Positions 1 to 7,118 of a stretch of DNA of 15,141 nucleotides are shown here, one piece after another. Under the pieces are notes generated by a model. The model did no database searches, was not told where the DNA came from, and saw only the letters and a list, made by a program, of their open reading frames with translations. Numbering within the stretch: the stretch's first letter is position 1; each line of letters begins with the position of its first letter. Where the stretch lies: NCBI GenBank assembly GCA_002363635.1, contig DEWM01000089.1, positions 1 through 15,141 on the forward strand. The letters run 5' to 3'. The translations under genes were made by a program, and so were the position numbers. Source of the stretch: Caryophanales bacterium UBA3210 (GTDB taxonomy: Bacteria > Bacillota_I > Bacilli_A > RFN20 > CAG-449).

Positions 1-331
1 CTTTTTTAACTACTACGTCACATTCGCCTACTCTTTTTGAGGCAATATAAGCTTCACTACTATTAGTTTTTGGATTGTAGACGACTCTTACGCATTGCTT
101 TAAATCATATTGAAGAGCATGTGAAGGACATTCATCAATTATTTTACTAATTGAGATACCATCACTTTTGGATAAATCAATCCAAGGAACTCTATTGAAA
201 TTAAAGACGTCTTTGTTTTTTCTTGTACAATTTGCACAACGAAAACAAATATTTGGATTCCAAAATACTTCTATTTCATCATTTTCGTAAGCTTTGTAGC
301 CAAGACAAAATAGCTCATTCTCTTTGCTCAT
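1..331 (-). CDS. YjdI-like divergent [4Fe-4S] mono-cluster domain protein (Fer4_19 type), 3' part outside window
   Basis: The first 110 residues are visible; the gene continues past base 1. The N-terminal half (about residues 10-76) has the layout of the YjdI/Fer4_19 domain: GYKAYENDEIEVFW, then a cysteine cluster C29-x2-C32-x2-C35, then DVF, a PWI motif at 49-51, and ECPSHALQY with C68. These could bind a single iron-sulfur cluster, suggesting a small electron-transfer or redox-sensing protein in the cytoplasm. In relatives, as I remember them, the cluster is C-x-H-A-G-x-C; here the His is Arg and an extra Cys (C32) is present. Residues after about 78 match no domain I recognise. I chose the ATG at 329-331 because GGAG (341-344) lies 9 nt upstream; an in-frame ATG at 344-346 has no ribosome site. 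It is divergent from the MATE gene at 580. Family assignment is fairly sure; cellular role is unknown. Confidence 0.75.
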   Translation of the reverse strand, partial: MSKENELFCLGYKAYENDEIEVFWNPNICFRCANCTRKNKDVFNFNRVPWIDLSKSDGISISKIIDECPSHALQYDLKQCVRVVYNPKTNSSEAYIASKRVGECDVVVKK

Positions 332-382
332 AAAAATATACTCCATAATTGAAAGTAAGAGTTATATAAAAAATGACTGACG

Positions 383-413
383 ATTATAAGATTATTAAGT
401 GAGTGTAGTTCAA
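383..413 (-). promoter_or_regulatory. Candidate sigma-A promoter for the Fer4_19 gene
   Basis: Read on the minus strand, TTGAAC (408-413) and a perfect TATAAT (383-388) are separated by 19 bp, somewhat longer than the optimal 17. Transcription would start near 376, giving a leader of about 45 nt before the ATG at 331. The perfect -10 box is the main support; the long spacer lowers confidence. Confidence 0.45.
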
Positions 414-459
414 TAATATAACTAAATAATGGACAAAGAAAATAAAAATCGTTAAATAG

Positions 460-488
460 TTACATTTGTAAACCGAAAAAATTACATT
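460..488. promoter_or_regulatory. Small inverted and direct repeat in the divergent intergenic region, possible regulator site
   Basis: TTACATTTGTAA (460-471) is an inverted repeat with 5-bp arms around two bases. The half-site TTACATT recurs at 482-488, 22 bp (two helical turns) after the first copy at 460-466. The region lies between two divergent genes, where a dual-acting regulator would bind. In such AT-rich DNA this could arise by chance. The rest of 332-579 holds only the promoter candidates and the palindrome listed separately; I see no further gene there. Confidence 0.25.
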
Positions 489-541
489 CTAAAAAGTAAG
501 TAAACTGTCTTTTATAAATTTTTGGTTCATAATGTTTAATG

Positions 542-570
542 TTGTTTTATTGAATTCATAAGTATAAACT
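542..570 (+). promoter_or_regulatory. Candidate promoter of the first MATE gene
   Basis: TTGTTT (542-547) could be a -35 box. TATAAA (563-568, spacer 15) or TAAACT (565-570, spacer 17) could be the -10 box. Transcription would then start near 575-577, only a few bases before the ATG at 580, so the message would be nearly leaderless. That fits the absence of a good Shine-Dalgarno site. A promoter further upstream is equally possible, for example around TATAAA at 513-518. Confidence 0.3.
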
Positions 571-574
571 TATG
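557..574. promoter_or_regulatory. 18-bp palindrome (operator candidate) directly upstream of the MATE gene
   Basis: CATAAGTATAAACTTATG is a perfect inverted repeat with 7-bp arms around the 4-bp centre ATAA. It overlaps the likely -10 region and ends 5 bp before the start codon at 580. The size and position are typical of an operator for a dimeric repressor of the MarR or TetR kind, which often control efflux pumps. No such regulator gene is in the window, so the binding protein is unknown. Confidence 0.5.
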
Positions 575-579
575 GTGCT

Positions 580-1953
580 ATGAAAAAATTAACTCAAGAA
601 GAACGTTTTAAATTGATGACAGAAGGTAAATTAAAACCTTTAATTGTAAAGCTTGCTATACCTACTGTTATCTCTCAATTAATTACTACCATTTATTCAA
701 TGGCGGATACGTTTTTTGTTAATCAAATATCTGATTCTGCAGGTGCTGCTATTACTGCAGTATTTTCAGTACAAACTTTAATTCAAGCGATTGGTTTTAC
801 TATAGGTATAGGAACTGGAGCATTGTTATCAAGGGCACTAGGAGAACAAGAAAACGAAAAAGCTAATATGTTTGCCTCTCAAGGCCTATTTATGGCCTTA
901 ATACTTGGCTTACTATTTTGTATATTTGGTCTAACTATGACTGAGTCAATATTAAGATTAATTGGATGTAGTGAAACAGCTTTACCATACGCGAAAGACT
1001 TTGTTTCTTATATCTTTATTGCTGTTCCTTTTATGATGTGTTCTTTTGTTATGAATAATATTTTAAGAGGAGAAGGGAAGGCTGTTATTTCTATGATTGG
1101 TCTTACTACTGGTGGTCTTCTTAATATGGCTTTAGACCCATTATTTATTTATGTTTTTAAAATGGGAGTAGCTGGAGCAGGTCTTGCTACTATGATTTCT
1201 CAAATTGTTTCTTTTACCCTCTTATGTTCGTTCTTTATCTTTAAACAATCTAATTGCAAGATAGGATTTAATCATTTAACTAGAGATTATAAAACTTATT
1301 TATTAGTTTTAGCTAATGGCTCTCCAACATTATTTAGACAAGGCTTTGCAACTACTTCAAATATTTGTTTAACATTCTTATCTAAACCATTCGGAGATTC
1401 TATTACTACTGCTTTAGGTATTGCTTCTAAATTATATTCAGGATTTAGATCGTTAATTGTTGGCACTGGACAAGGTTATCAACCAGTTCTTGGATATAAT
1501 TATGGCGCGAAAAAATATGATCGAGTAAAAGAAGCTTTCTATTTTACAATGTTGTTACAAACTATTATTGGATTAAGTGGAACACTTATTTTACTTATAT
1601 TGCCTAGACAAATTGCTAGTGTCTTTACTTCATCAAGTGACGCTTTAGAAATGGGTGAAATGGCGATTAGATTTTTAGCAATATCTTTACCAGTACTAGG
1701 TTTTAGTACAATAGTTAATCAATCTTTACAAGTTATTGGTTATTCAGTAAGTGCTTCATTTTTAGCCTCATTAAGACAAGGCTTAATTTATACGCCTTTT
1801 ATCTTCTTATTTACTAATTTATGGGGAACTACAGGACTTGCATTAACTCAACCATTAAGTGATGTAACAACTTCGTTAATATCTATTCCATTCTTATTTT
1901 ATTTCTTTAATATTTTAAAAAATAAAAAAGAACAAGAACAATTAATTATTTAA
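580..1953 (+). CDS. MATE family multidrug/cation efflux transporter
   Basis: This 457-residue membrane protein has the length and twelve-helix pattern of the MATE family, which exports drugs and other cationic compounds in exchange for Na+ or H+. Diagnostic stretches are KLAIPTVISQLITTIYSMAD at about residues 24-43, the SRALGEQE segment after helix 2, NNILRGEGKA before helix 5, and GQGYQPVLGYNYGAKK in the second half, which marks the repeated C-terminal bundle. The start at 580 is preferred because the leader MKKLTQEERFKLMTEGK is typical of this subgroup, although the ribosome site is weak (GGTG only). The gene is preceded by an 18-bp palindrome that may be an operator. It is followed after 48 bp by the aminopeptidase gene, with no terminator seen between them, so the two may be co-transcribed. 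The substrate cannot be read from the sequence. Confidence 0.93.
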   Translation: MKKLTQEERFKLMTEGKLKPLIVKLAIPTVISQLITTIYSMADTFFVNQISDSAGAAITAVFSVQTLIQAIGFTIGIGTGALLSRALGEQENEKANMFASQGLFMALILGLLFCIFGLTMTESILRLIGCSETALPYAKDFVSYIFIAVPFMMCSFVMNNILRGEGKAVISMIGLTTGGLLNMALDPLFIYVFKMGVAGAGLATMISQIVSFTLLCSFFIFKQSNCKIGFNHLTRDYKTYLLVLANGSPTLFRQGFATTSNICLTFLSKPFGDSITTALGIASKLYSGFRSLIVGTGQGYQPVLGYNYGAKKYDRVKEAFYFTMLLQTIIGLSGTLILLILPRQIASVFTSSSDALEMGEMAIRFLAISLPVLGFSTIVNQSLQVIGYSVSASFLASLRQGLIYTPFIFLFTNLWGTTGLALTQPLSDVTTSLISIPFLFYFFNILKNKKEQEQLII

Positions 1954-2001
1954 AATAATTAGGTTCTTATATATAATCATTTTTAAAAGGAGATAAAAAT
2001 T

Positions 2002-3303
2002 ATGAAATTATCCGCGAAAGATTTAATTAAATTTATTGATGAATCCCCATCATGTTATCATGTTATAAATAATTTAGCAGAAGAACTTAGAAATGCTGGA
2101 TTTGTAGAAATCAAAGAAGTACAGGATTTCAAAGTTGAAAGAAATAAAAAATATTTTACAACTAGAAATGGTACATCTATTATTGCTTTTGATATTGGAA
2201 ATGTTAAAGATGATTTTTCTTTCAATATCGTTGCATCTCATTCAGATTCTCCATCATTTAAAGTTAAACCATCTTCAGCATTAGTAAATCAATCATATTC
2301 AAAATTATCTGTTGAAGGATATGGAGGAATGTTATGCGCTCCATGGTTTGATAGACCTTTATCTGTCGCAGGTAGAGTAATCTTAAGATCAAAAGAAGGT
2401 CTAGATATTAAATTATTTAATGTTGATAGAGATTTATTAATGATTCCTAATGTTGCAATTCACATGAATAGACAAGCAAATTCTGGGTATGCATACAATT
2501 TTGCAACAGATATGCAACCAGTTTTAGCTCTTGGTAGTGAGGGCAAAATTGAAGATATCATCGCTAAAGAATTAAAGGTTAATAAAGAAGATATTATTTC
2601 TCATGATTTATTTTTAACAAATAGACAAAAAGGTTCTATTTGGGGAGCAAATAACGAGTTTGTTTCATCTTCCAAGTTAGATGACTTAGAATGTGCTTAT
2701 ACTTCTTTACAAGGCTTCTTAGAAGGCAAAAATAGTGATAATATCAATGTTTACTGCTGCTTTGATAACGAAGAAGTAGGCTCAACAACTAGACAAGGCG
2801 CTAACTCAACATTCTTAGAAGATATCTTAAAGAGAATTGTTTTAGGACTTAACTATAATGAAGATAAATTATATAAAGCATTATCTTCTTCATTTATGGT
2901 CAGTGCAGATAATGCGCACGCAGTACATCCAAATCATCCAGAATATTCAGATGCTTTAAATAGTGTTTATATGAATAAAGGTGTAGTCATTAAATTTAAT
3001 GCCGCTCAATCATATACTACTGATGGTTTATCTTGTGCTTTATTTAAAGAAATCTGTGCTAGAGCAAATGTTCCTACTCAAACATTTACTAATCGTGCAG
3101 ATTTAAGAGGTGGAGGAACTCTTGGTAATATTTCTTCTACTCACGTCTCATTATTATCTGTTGATATAGGTTTAGCACAACTTGCAATGCATAGCTGCTA
3201 TGAAACTGCAGGCGTAGATGATATTAAATATATGGGAGAAGCATTAAAAGCTTTCTACTCAACATCAATTAGAATTGATAACGACAAAATCTTATTAAAA
3301 TAA
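2002..3303 (+). CDS. apeB: M18 family aminopeptidase (probable aspartyl/broad-specificity aminopeptidase)
   Basis: This 433-residue protein matches the M18 metallo-aminopeptidase family, cytosolic enzymes with two metal ions that remove N-terminal residues (often acidic) from peptides and usually form dodecamers. Visible motifs are SPSCYH near residue 15, ASHSDSPSFKVKP with H80 and D82, IPNVAIHMNR at about 148-157, SSKLDDL (a metal-bridging Asp), the catalytic and metal-binding DNEEVGS, SADNAHAVHPNH, and a C-terminal GGGTLGNISSTHVS with the last His ligand. All expected motifs are present and the length is normal, so it should be active. AGGAGAT at about 1988-1994 is a good ribosome site for the ATG at 2002. 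A bidirectional terminator follows immediately. The symbol is assigned by family; related proteins are also named pepC-like or DNPEP-like in different genomes. Confidence 0.93.
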   Translation: MKLSAKDLIKFIDESPSCYHVINNLAEELRNAGFVEIKEVQDFKVERNKKYFTTRNGTSIIAFDIGNVKDDFSFNIVASHSDSPSFKVKPSSALVNQSYSKLSVEGYGGMLCAPWFDRPLSVAGRVILRSKEGLDIKLFNVDRDLLMIPNVAIHMNRQANSGYAYNFATDMQPVLALGSEGKIEDIIAKELKVNKEDIISHDLFLTNRQKGSIWGANNEFVSSSKLDDLECAYTSLQGFLEGKNSDNINVYCCFDNEEVGSTTRQGANSTFLEDILKRIVLGLNYNEDKLYKALSSSFMVSADNAHAVHPNHPEYSDALNSVYMNKGVVIKFNAAQSYTTDGLSCALFKEICARANVPTQTFTNRADLRGGGTLGNISSTHVSLLSVDIGLAQLAMHSCYETAGVDDIKYMGEALKAFYSTSIRIDNDKILLK

Positions 3304-3331
3304 TTAAAAGGCCTCAATTGAGGCTTTTTAA
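3304..3331. terminator. Bidirectional intrinsic terminator between convergent genes
   Basis: The palindrome GCCTCAATTGAGGC (3311-3324) is flanked by AAAAG on the left and TTTTTA on the right. Read from either strand, a GC-containing stem is followed by a run of U, and the flanking A/T tracts can extend the stem. It begins right after the TAA of the aminopeptidase gene. It also contains the stop codon (3328-3330) of the opposing MATE gene, so one short element ends both transcripts. Confidence 0.9.
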
Positions 3332-4710
3332 TTTGATAAATTCTTTTCTGTTTTCCAGTAGGTAATTAAGAATGGTAATTCAAAGCTAATCATAAATGCC
3401 CATCCAATACCAGTTCCATATGCTGTTGAACTTAAAGGATCATTAGTAGTAGATATTAAAATTAAAGAGAAGAGGACTCGACCAATAATTTGAACAAAGG
3501 TTGAATAGAAAACAATATTTAGTTTACCTATACCTCTAAAATAACTTTGTATAGAGTTAGTAACACATGGGCATAGATATAAGAAACACATGATATTTAC
3601 ATATAGCATACCTTTACTAATGACTAAATCTTTAGATTCTTGAATTGCTTCTTCGTTTGAAATAAATAAATTAAGCATATCTTTTCTAAAGATAACTAAT
3701 AATAATGTAATGATAATTCCATATACGATGTTAATGGAAAGTCCCGCTAAGAAACCTTTTTTAGCGCGAGAATAATTTTTTGCACCTTTGTTTTGGGCAA
3801 TAAATATTGCACTAGCATGTCCAATGTTTTGTGCTCCTGCAAAGAAGAATTGGTCAATACTTGTTGATGAAGTAAAAGCATCAATAGTTACTGCGTCATA
3901 TTTATTAACTTGAGTAGAGATAATATATTTGCCTACAAATAAAACAATTTGTTGTAAAGCAGATGCTATCGCATATGAAGAAGAAATCTTTAATAATTCT
4001 TTATCGACAACATATTCATTTCTTTTTAAAACTAGATATTCTTTATAGCGAATTTTAGAATAAAGAATCATTAATAATGCTGAAATAAATTGAGAAATAG
4101 TAGTAGATAAGGCAACACCTAGTACATCAAGTTTAAATCCTACAACAAATAAGATATTAAAGGAAATATTTAAAACACAACTTATTATTAGAAATAATAA
4201 AGATGAATATGAATCTCCAAAACTTCTAATTACAGAAGCGTAGAAATTAAAGATAAAAGAGAAGATAAAGCCTATTGAAATAATTAGTAAATAGCTATAG
4301 ACTTGATGTCTTAAAGAAGGATCGTAAACATTAGAAATATTTAAAATTGGATTTAATAAGGCAATAAATAAGATAGTAAGAATTAATATTGCGCTTACTC
4401 CACTTATTAAACAAGAAGAGATTTGTCTTTTTAAATTAGTAATATCCTTTTTACCATATAATTCAGAACTATGAATGGCAAGTCCTACGCATAGTCCACT
4501 TATTAAAGATAAGAAGATATTCATGATGGGATTAGCTACTCCTACTGCAGCTTGAGAAGCAATTTTAGTCTCACTAAACCAACCTAAAATAATATAATCG
4601 AATAAATTATATGTTAATTGAAATATTGATGCGATAACTAAAGGAATAGAGAAAATTAATAATTTAGGATAGATTTTTCCTTCAGTCATTATGACTTTTC
4701 TATTTTTCAT
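3328..4710 (-). CDS. MATE family efflux transporter (second pump), last gene of the minus-strand operon
   Basis: This 460-residue polytopic protein has the MATE pattern: MTEGKIYPKLLIFSIPLVIASIF at the start, a NLFDYIILGWFSE first helix, the mid-protein ASVIRSFGDSYSS segment, and a second bundle with AQNIGHASAIFIAQNKGAKN. It is probably a Na+- or H+-driven exporter in the cytoplasmic membrane; the substrate is unknown. The ATG at 4708-4710 overlaps the end of the hydrolase gene by 11 bp, and an AAAGG site lies about 10 nt upstream, so translation is likely coupled. An internal ATG (codon 8, MTEG) has no ribosome site of its own. Its stop codon is inside the bidirectional terminator. It differs clearly in sequence from the other two MATE-type genes here, so this is not a recent duplication. 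Confidence 0.9.
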   Translation of the reverse strand: MKNRKVIMTEGKIYPKLLIFSIPLVIASIFQLTYNLFDYIILGWFSETKIASQAAVGVANPIMNIFLSLISGLCVGLAIHSSELYGKKDITNLKRQISSCLISGVSAILILTILFIALLNPILNISNVYDPSLRHQVYSYLLIISIGFIFSFIFNFYASVIRSFGDSYSSLLFLIISCVLNISFNILFVVGFKLDVLGVALSTTISQFISALLMILYSKIRYKEYLVLKRNEYVVDKELLKISSSYAIASALQQIVLFVGKYIISTQVNKYDAVTIDAFTSSTSIDQFFFAGAQNIGHASAIFIAQNKGAKNYSRAKKGFLAGLSINIVYGIIITLLLVIFRKDMLNLFISNEEAIQESKDLVISKGMLYVNIMCFLYLCPCVTNSIQSYFRGIGKLNIVFYSTFVQIIGRVLFSLILISTTNDPLSSTAYGTGIGWAFMISFELPFLITYWKTEKNLSN

Positions 4711-5452
4711 CTTTTAATACCTTTTGAATGAATAAATTTGCGTTATTTACCCACCCTGCAACTTCTTCATCTTTACAATTCTCATGGCCTTCGATAGTAG
4801 CACTTTCATCTGCTAAAGCCATACCGTGAGGACCATTTGGATAGATTATAAATTCGTTATAAACATTATTTTTCTTTAATGCTTCTATCATCATTAAAGT
4901 GTTTTGATAAGAAACTGATTCATCAGTTCTTGTACACCAAATGAATGTAGGAGGTGTCAATTTGTTAACTCTATTATTAATAGAAAATTTCTTTCGATTT
5001 TCTTCTAGATTAATTGAACCTAAGAAATTAGTTTGAGTACCTAAATGAGTATATTCATTTAATGAAATAACTGGATAACATAAAATCATTCCTTTAACTA
5101 GAGATGAATATATGTCAGTACCACCTAAGGAGGCAAGATGTCCTCCCGCAGAAAAACCCATTAAAAAGATGTTTTTATATATTTTAGATAAATACTTAAT
5201 TGAAGCATTGATTTCATTTAATTGAGTAGGATATGAGTATGGGGAAACACTATATTTTAGTAAAGCACAGTTATAACCAAAAGAGAGAAATTTATTAACT
5301 ACAGGTAAACTTTCTCTAGGTGATAAATGATGATATCCTCCTCCTGGACAAATAAGAATTAAAGCTTTAGAAGAATCATTGTTAAAGATATCAAGGCTAC
5401 CTTGACCATCAATACCAAATTCAGTTTTTAATTCTAAATGTCTAGTTTCCAT
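4700..5452 (-). CDS. Alpha/beta-hydrolase, esterase/lipase-like (BD-FAE / acetyl-esterase type)
   Basis: This 250-residue protein without a signal peptide is a cytosolic alpha/beta-hydrolase. The oxyanion segment is LICPGGGYHHLSPRES (residues about 33-48). The nucleophile is S101 in GFSAGGHLAS, the acid is D177 in WCTRTDESV, and the base is H209 in GPHGMAL. This full catalytic triad fits carbohydrate or small-ester esterases related to COG0657, which remove acetyl or aryl ester groups. The ATG at 5450-5452 follows the upstream MATE stop by 3 bp. Its ribosome site AAGGAAG lies inside the end of that gene, and its own 3' end overlaps the next MATE gene by 11 bp. Such tight packing between two exporters suggests a common job, for example modifying a compound that is exported, but that is inference. 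Confidence 0.85.
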   Translation of the reverse strand: METRHLELKTEFGIDGQGSLDIFNNDSSKALILICPGGGYHHLSPRESLPVVNKFLSFGYNCALLKYSVSPYSYPTQLNEINASIKYLSKIYKNIFLMGFSAGGHLASLGGTDIYSSLVKGMILCYPVISLNEYTHLGTQTNFLGSINLEENRKKFSINNRVNKLTPPTFIWCTRTDESVSYQNTLMMIEALKKNNVYNEFIIYPNGPHGMALADESATIEGHENCKDEEVAGWVNNANLFIQKVLKDEK

Positions 5453-5455
5453 ATT

Positions 5456-6952
5456 TTAAGCTTCCTTAATACTATCTTTTCTAACTAAAATACCATCAAC
5501 TTCTACCATTTCTGGTTCAGGATCTGTTAATTTCATTCCTTTAAATCCTTTAGCTTTAACTTTAAAGAAGAAGATGATAAACATGACTATTGCAAATATT
5601 GCAATAACGATATTCGAGATACCCATTGATAAACCAGCAGCAGTTGCAGCATTATCTAAATTAGATGTATCCATTACCCCTTTACAAATTAATAATACAC
5701 TGATTCTAGTGACAATTCTTATAACATTATTTAATGTTGCTAAGAATGTTTGACCATATCCATATAATACACCGAGAACTACTGCATTAATAGTTAAAGC
5801 AGGTATTGATAAACAATCATAATAAAAGATTTTTTTAATTAATTCTGGAAAGATTGTTGAAGAAGCTTCACTTCCTTGTTTAGTTGAAATAAATAAGGCC
5901 GCAAATTCATCTAAATAGAAGACTCTTACTAGTAAGAATCCAATTGTAGACCAAATAGTTACGTAGCAAAGAGAAATGAGCATAACTTTAAAAGTTCTTT
6001 TCATATTCTTGTTGCCAAGATTTTGAGAAACAATTCCAGATTCAGAATCTTCTAACGCTACTGTTGGGTTAGTAACTAGTCCTGATAAGTTATTAGAAAT
6101 ACCAAGAGCCCCGACAAGTAAAGAATCTCCTTCAATAAATGTAGAGCAGATAGAGTTAACTGCAACTTTACCTAAAGAAATAACAAATTTACCTGCAAAC
6201 ATTGGCAAAGAAATAATTAATAATTTTTTAGAATATTTCCAATCAAGTGTAAGTTCTTTAAGTTCAATTCTAAAGATTGCATTTTTATTAAATAGATAGA
6301 ATGAACCAAGTATTAACATGAATAACTGTGAAAGAACACTTGCCCCTTCAATCCAAGTCATATCATCAACCTTAAAGACGTAAATTAATAAAGCGTTTAA
6401 GCCTAATTTAATTGCCATCATGATGATGTTTGAAATTAAAATAATTCTAGTTTTACCTTTTGATTTTTGAATAGCAATAAAGACACTGTTAATGTTGATA
6501 ATACATAATTCGACAATTTGAAGTCTAAAATAGTTATGTGCAATCTTAACAAGTTCATCATTACAACCAGTTAATCTCATAATAGGTTCCGCTAAAGGTA
6601 AAAAAATTATTAATGATAAAACGATAATAATTAATTCCCATGCAAAGGTTACGTTAGCGTATTTTTTAGCTTTTTTAATATCTCCTGCTCCATAGTATTT
6701 TGCAATTAAGATGGCCCCACCTGCAGAAATACCAGATCCAAAAGATGAAAGTAATGTTTTAACTTGAGCAAGAATAGCACCAGCTGAAGAAGCTGCTGTA
6801 TCAATCTTAACTAACATTAAAGCATCAACAACACTATATACTGAGTTTATTAATTGGTATAAAAATAGAGGTAAAGTAACGGATAATACAACGGACCATA
6901 AATTACCTGTAAGAATTTTTCTTCTAACTTTTTCATTTGTATTTACTGCCAT
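5456..6952 (-). CDS. MATE-like transporter (third pump), first gene of the minus-strand operon
   Basis: This 498-residue polytopic protein is of the MATE/MviN-like exporter superfamily. The N-terminus ILTGNLWSVVLSVTLPLFLYQ and the following NSVYSVVDALMLVKI match the first MATE helix; GAGDIKKAKKYA follows helix 2, and the second bundle begins near LLIISLPMFAGK. It is longer than most MATE proteins because of a charged cytosolic tail of about 40 residues (roughly KAKGFKGMKLTDPEPEM onward) that ends IKEA. The start at 6952 is supported by a strong GGGAGG site (6958-6963). The following hydrolase gene begins 3 bp after its stop. Its promoter must lie in the AT-rich divergent region 6965-7070, but I cannot pick one -10/-35 pair with confidence. 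Exporter class is fairly sure; substrate is unknown. Confidence 0.82.
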   Translation of the reverse strand: MAVNTNEKVRRKILTGNLWSVVLSVTLPLFLYQLINSVYSVVDALMLVKIDTAASSAGAILAQVKTLLSSFGSGISAGGAILIAKYYGAGDIKKAKKYANVTFAWELIIIVLSLIIFLPLAEPIMRLTGCNDELVKIAHNYFRLQIVELCIININSVFIAIQKSKGKTRIILISNIIMMAIKLGLNALLIYVFKVDDMTWIEGASVLSQLFMLILGSFYLFNKNAIFRIELKELTLDWKYSKKLLIISLPMFAGKFVISLGKVAVNSICSTFIEGDSLLVGALGISNNLSGLVTNPTVALEDSESGIVSQNLGNKNMKRTFKVMLISLCYVTIWSTIGFLLVRVFYLDEFAALFISTKQGSEASSTIFPELIKKIFYYDCLSIPALTINAVVLGVLYGYGQTFLATLNNVIRIVTRISVLLICKGVMDTSNLDNAATAAGLSMGISNIVIAIFAIVMFIIFFFKVKAKGFKGMKLTDPEPEMVEVDGILVRKDSIKEA

Positions 6953-7030
6953 ATTTACCTCCCGTACGTAATATTAATATAAAGATTTTTTATTAATTTA
7001 AAAGTGTTTGAGTTTTAATATTGAATAACC

Positions 7031-7053
7031 TTGTTCGAACTTTGTTCTACAAG
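7031..7053. promoter_or_regulatory. Repeat cluster upstream of the uronate operon promoter (operator or activator site)
   Basis: TTGTTC occurs twice, 11 bp apart (7031-7036 and 7042-7047). The first copy is part of the palindrome GTTCGAAC (7033-7040). The second is part of TTGT-TCT-ACAA (7042-7052). The cluster lies about 40-60 bp upstream of the expected transcription start of the msmK-type gene, where no recognisable -35 box exists. An activator or a looping repressor could bind here. The TTGT...ACAA arms resemble those of the palindrome at 12113-12124 but have a 3-bp instead of a 2-bp centre. Confidence 0.35.
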
Positions 7054-7076
7054 CACAACGTATTTTGGAAATGTTT

Positions 7077-7085
7077 TGATATAAT
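7077..7085 (+). promoter_or_regulatory. Extended -10 promoter of the uronate catabolic operon
   Basis: TGATATAAT contains a perfect TATAAT (7080-7085) preceded by the TGn extension. This allows transcription without a good -35 box, and none is visible at the right distance. Transcription would start near 7092, giving a leader of about 27 nt that carries the strong AAGGGAGG ribosome site (7103-7110) before the ATG at 7119. Confidence 0.65.
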
Positions 7086-7118
7086 GTAAAAGAATTAATA
7101 TGAAGGGAGGACTAATTT

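Noticed and set aside
820..845. AGG read as Met (a reassignment reported for some Bacilli)
   Set aside because: The AGG codon in the SRALG segment of the first MATE gene falls at a position usually Arg in the family, so AGG is Arg here.
1943..1961. TAATTATT/AATAATTA inverted repeat around the stop codon of the first MATE gene
   Set aside because: The stem is entirely A/T and has no T-run directly after it, so it is not a credible terminator.
7053..7070. Possible cre site around AACGTATTTTGG upstream of the ATPase gene
   Set aside because: Aligned on the CG, too few positions fit the cre consensus.
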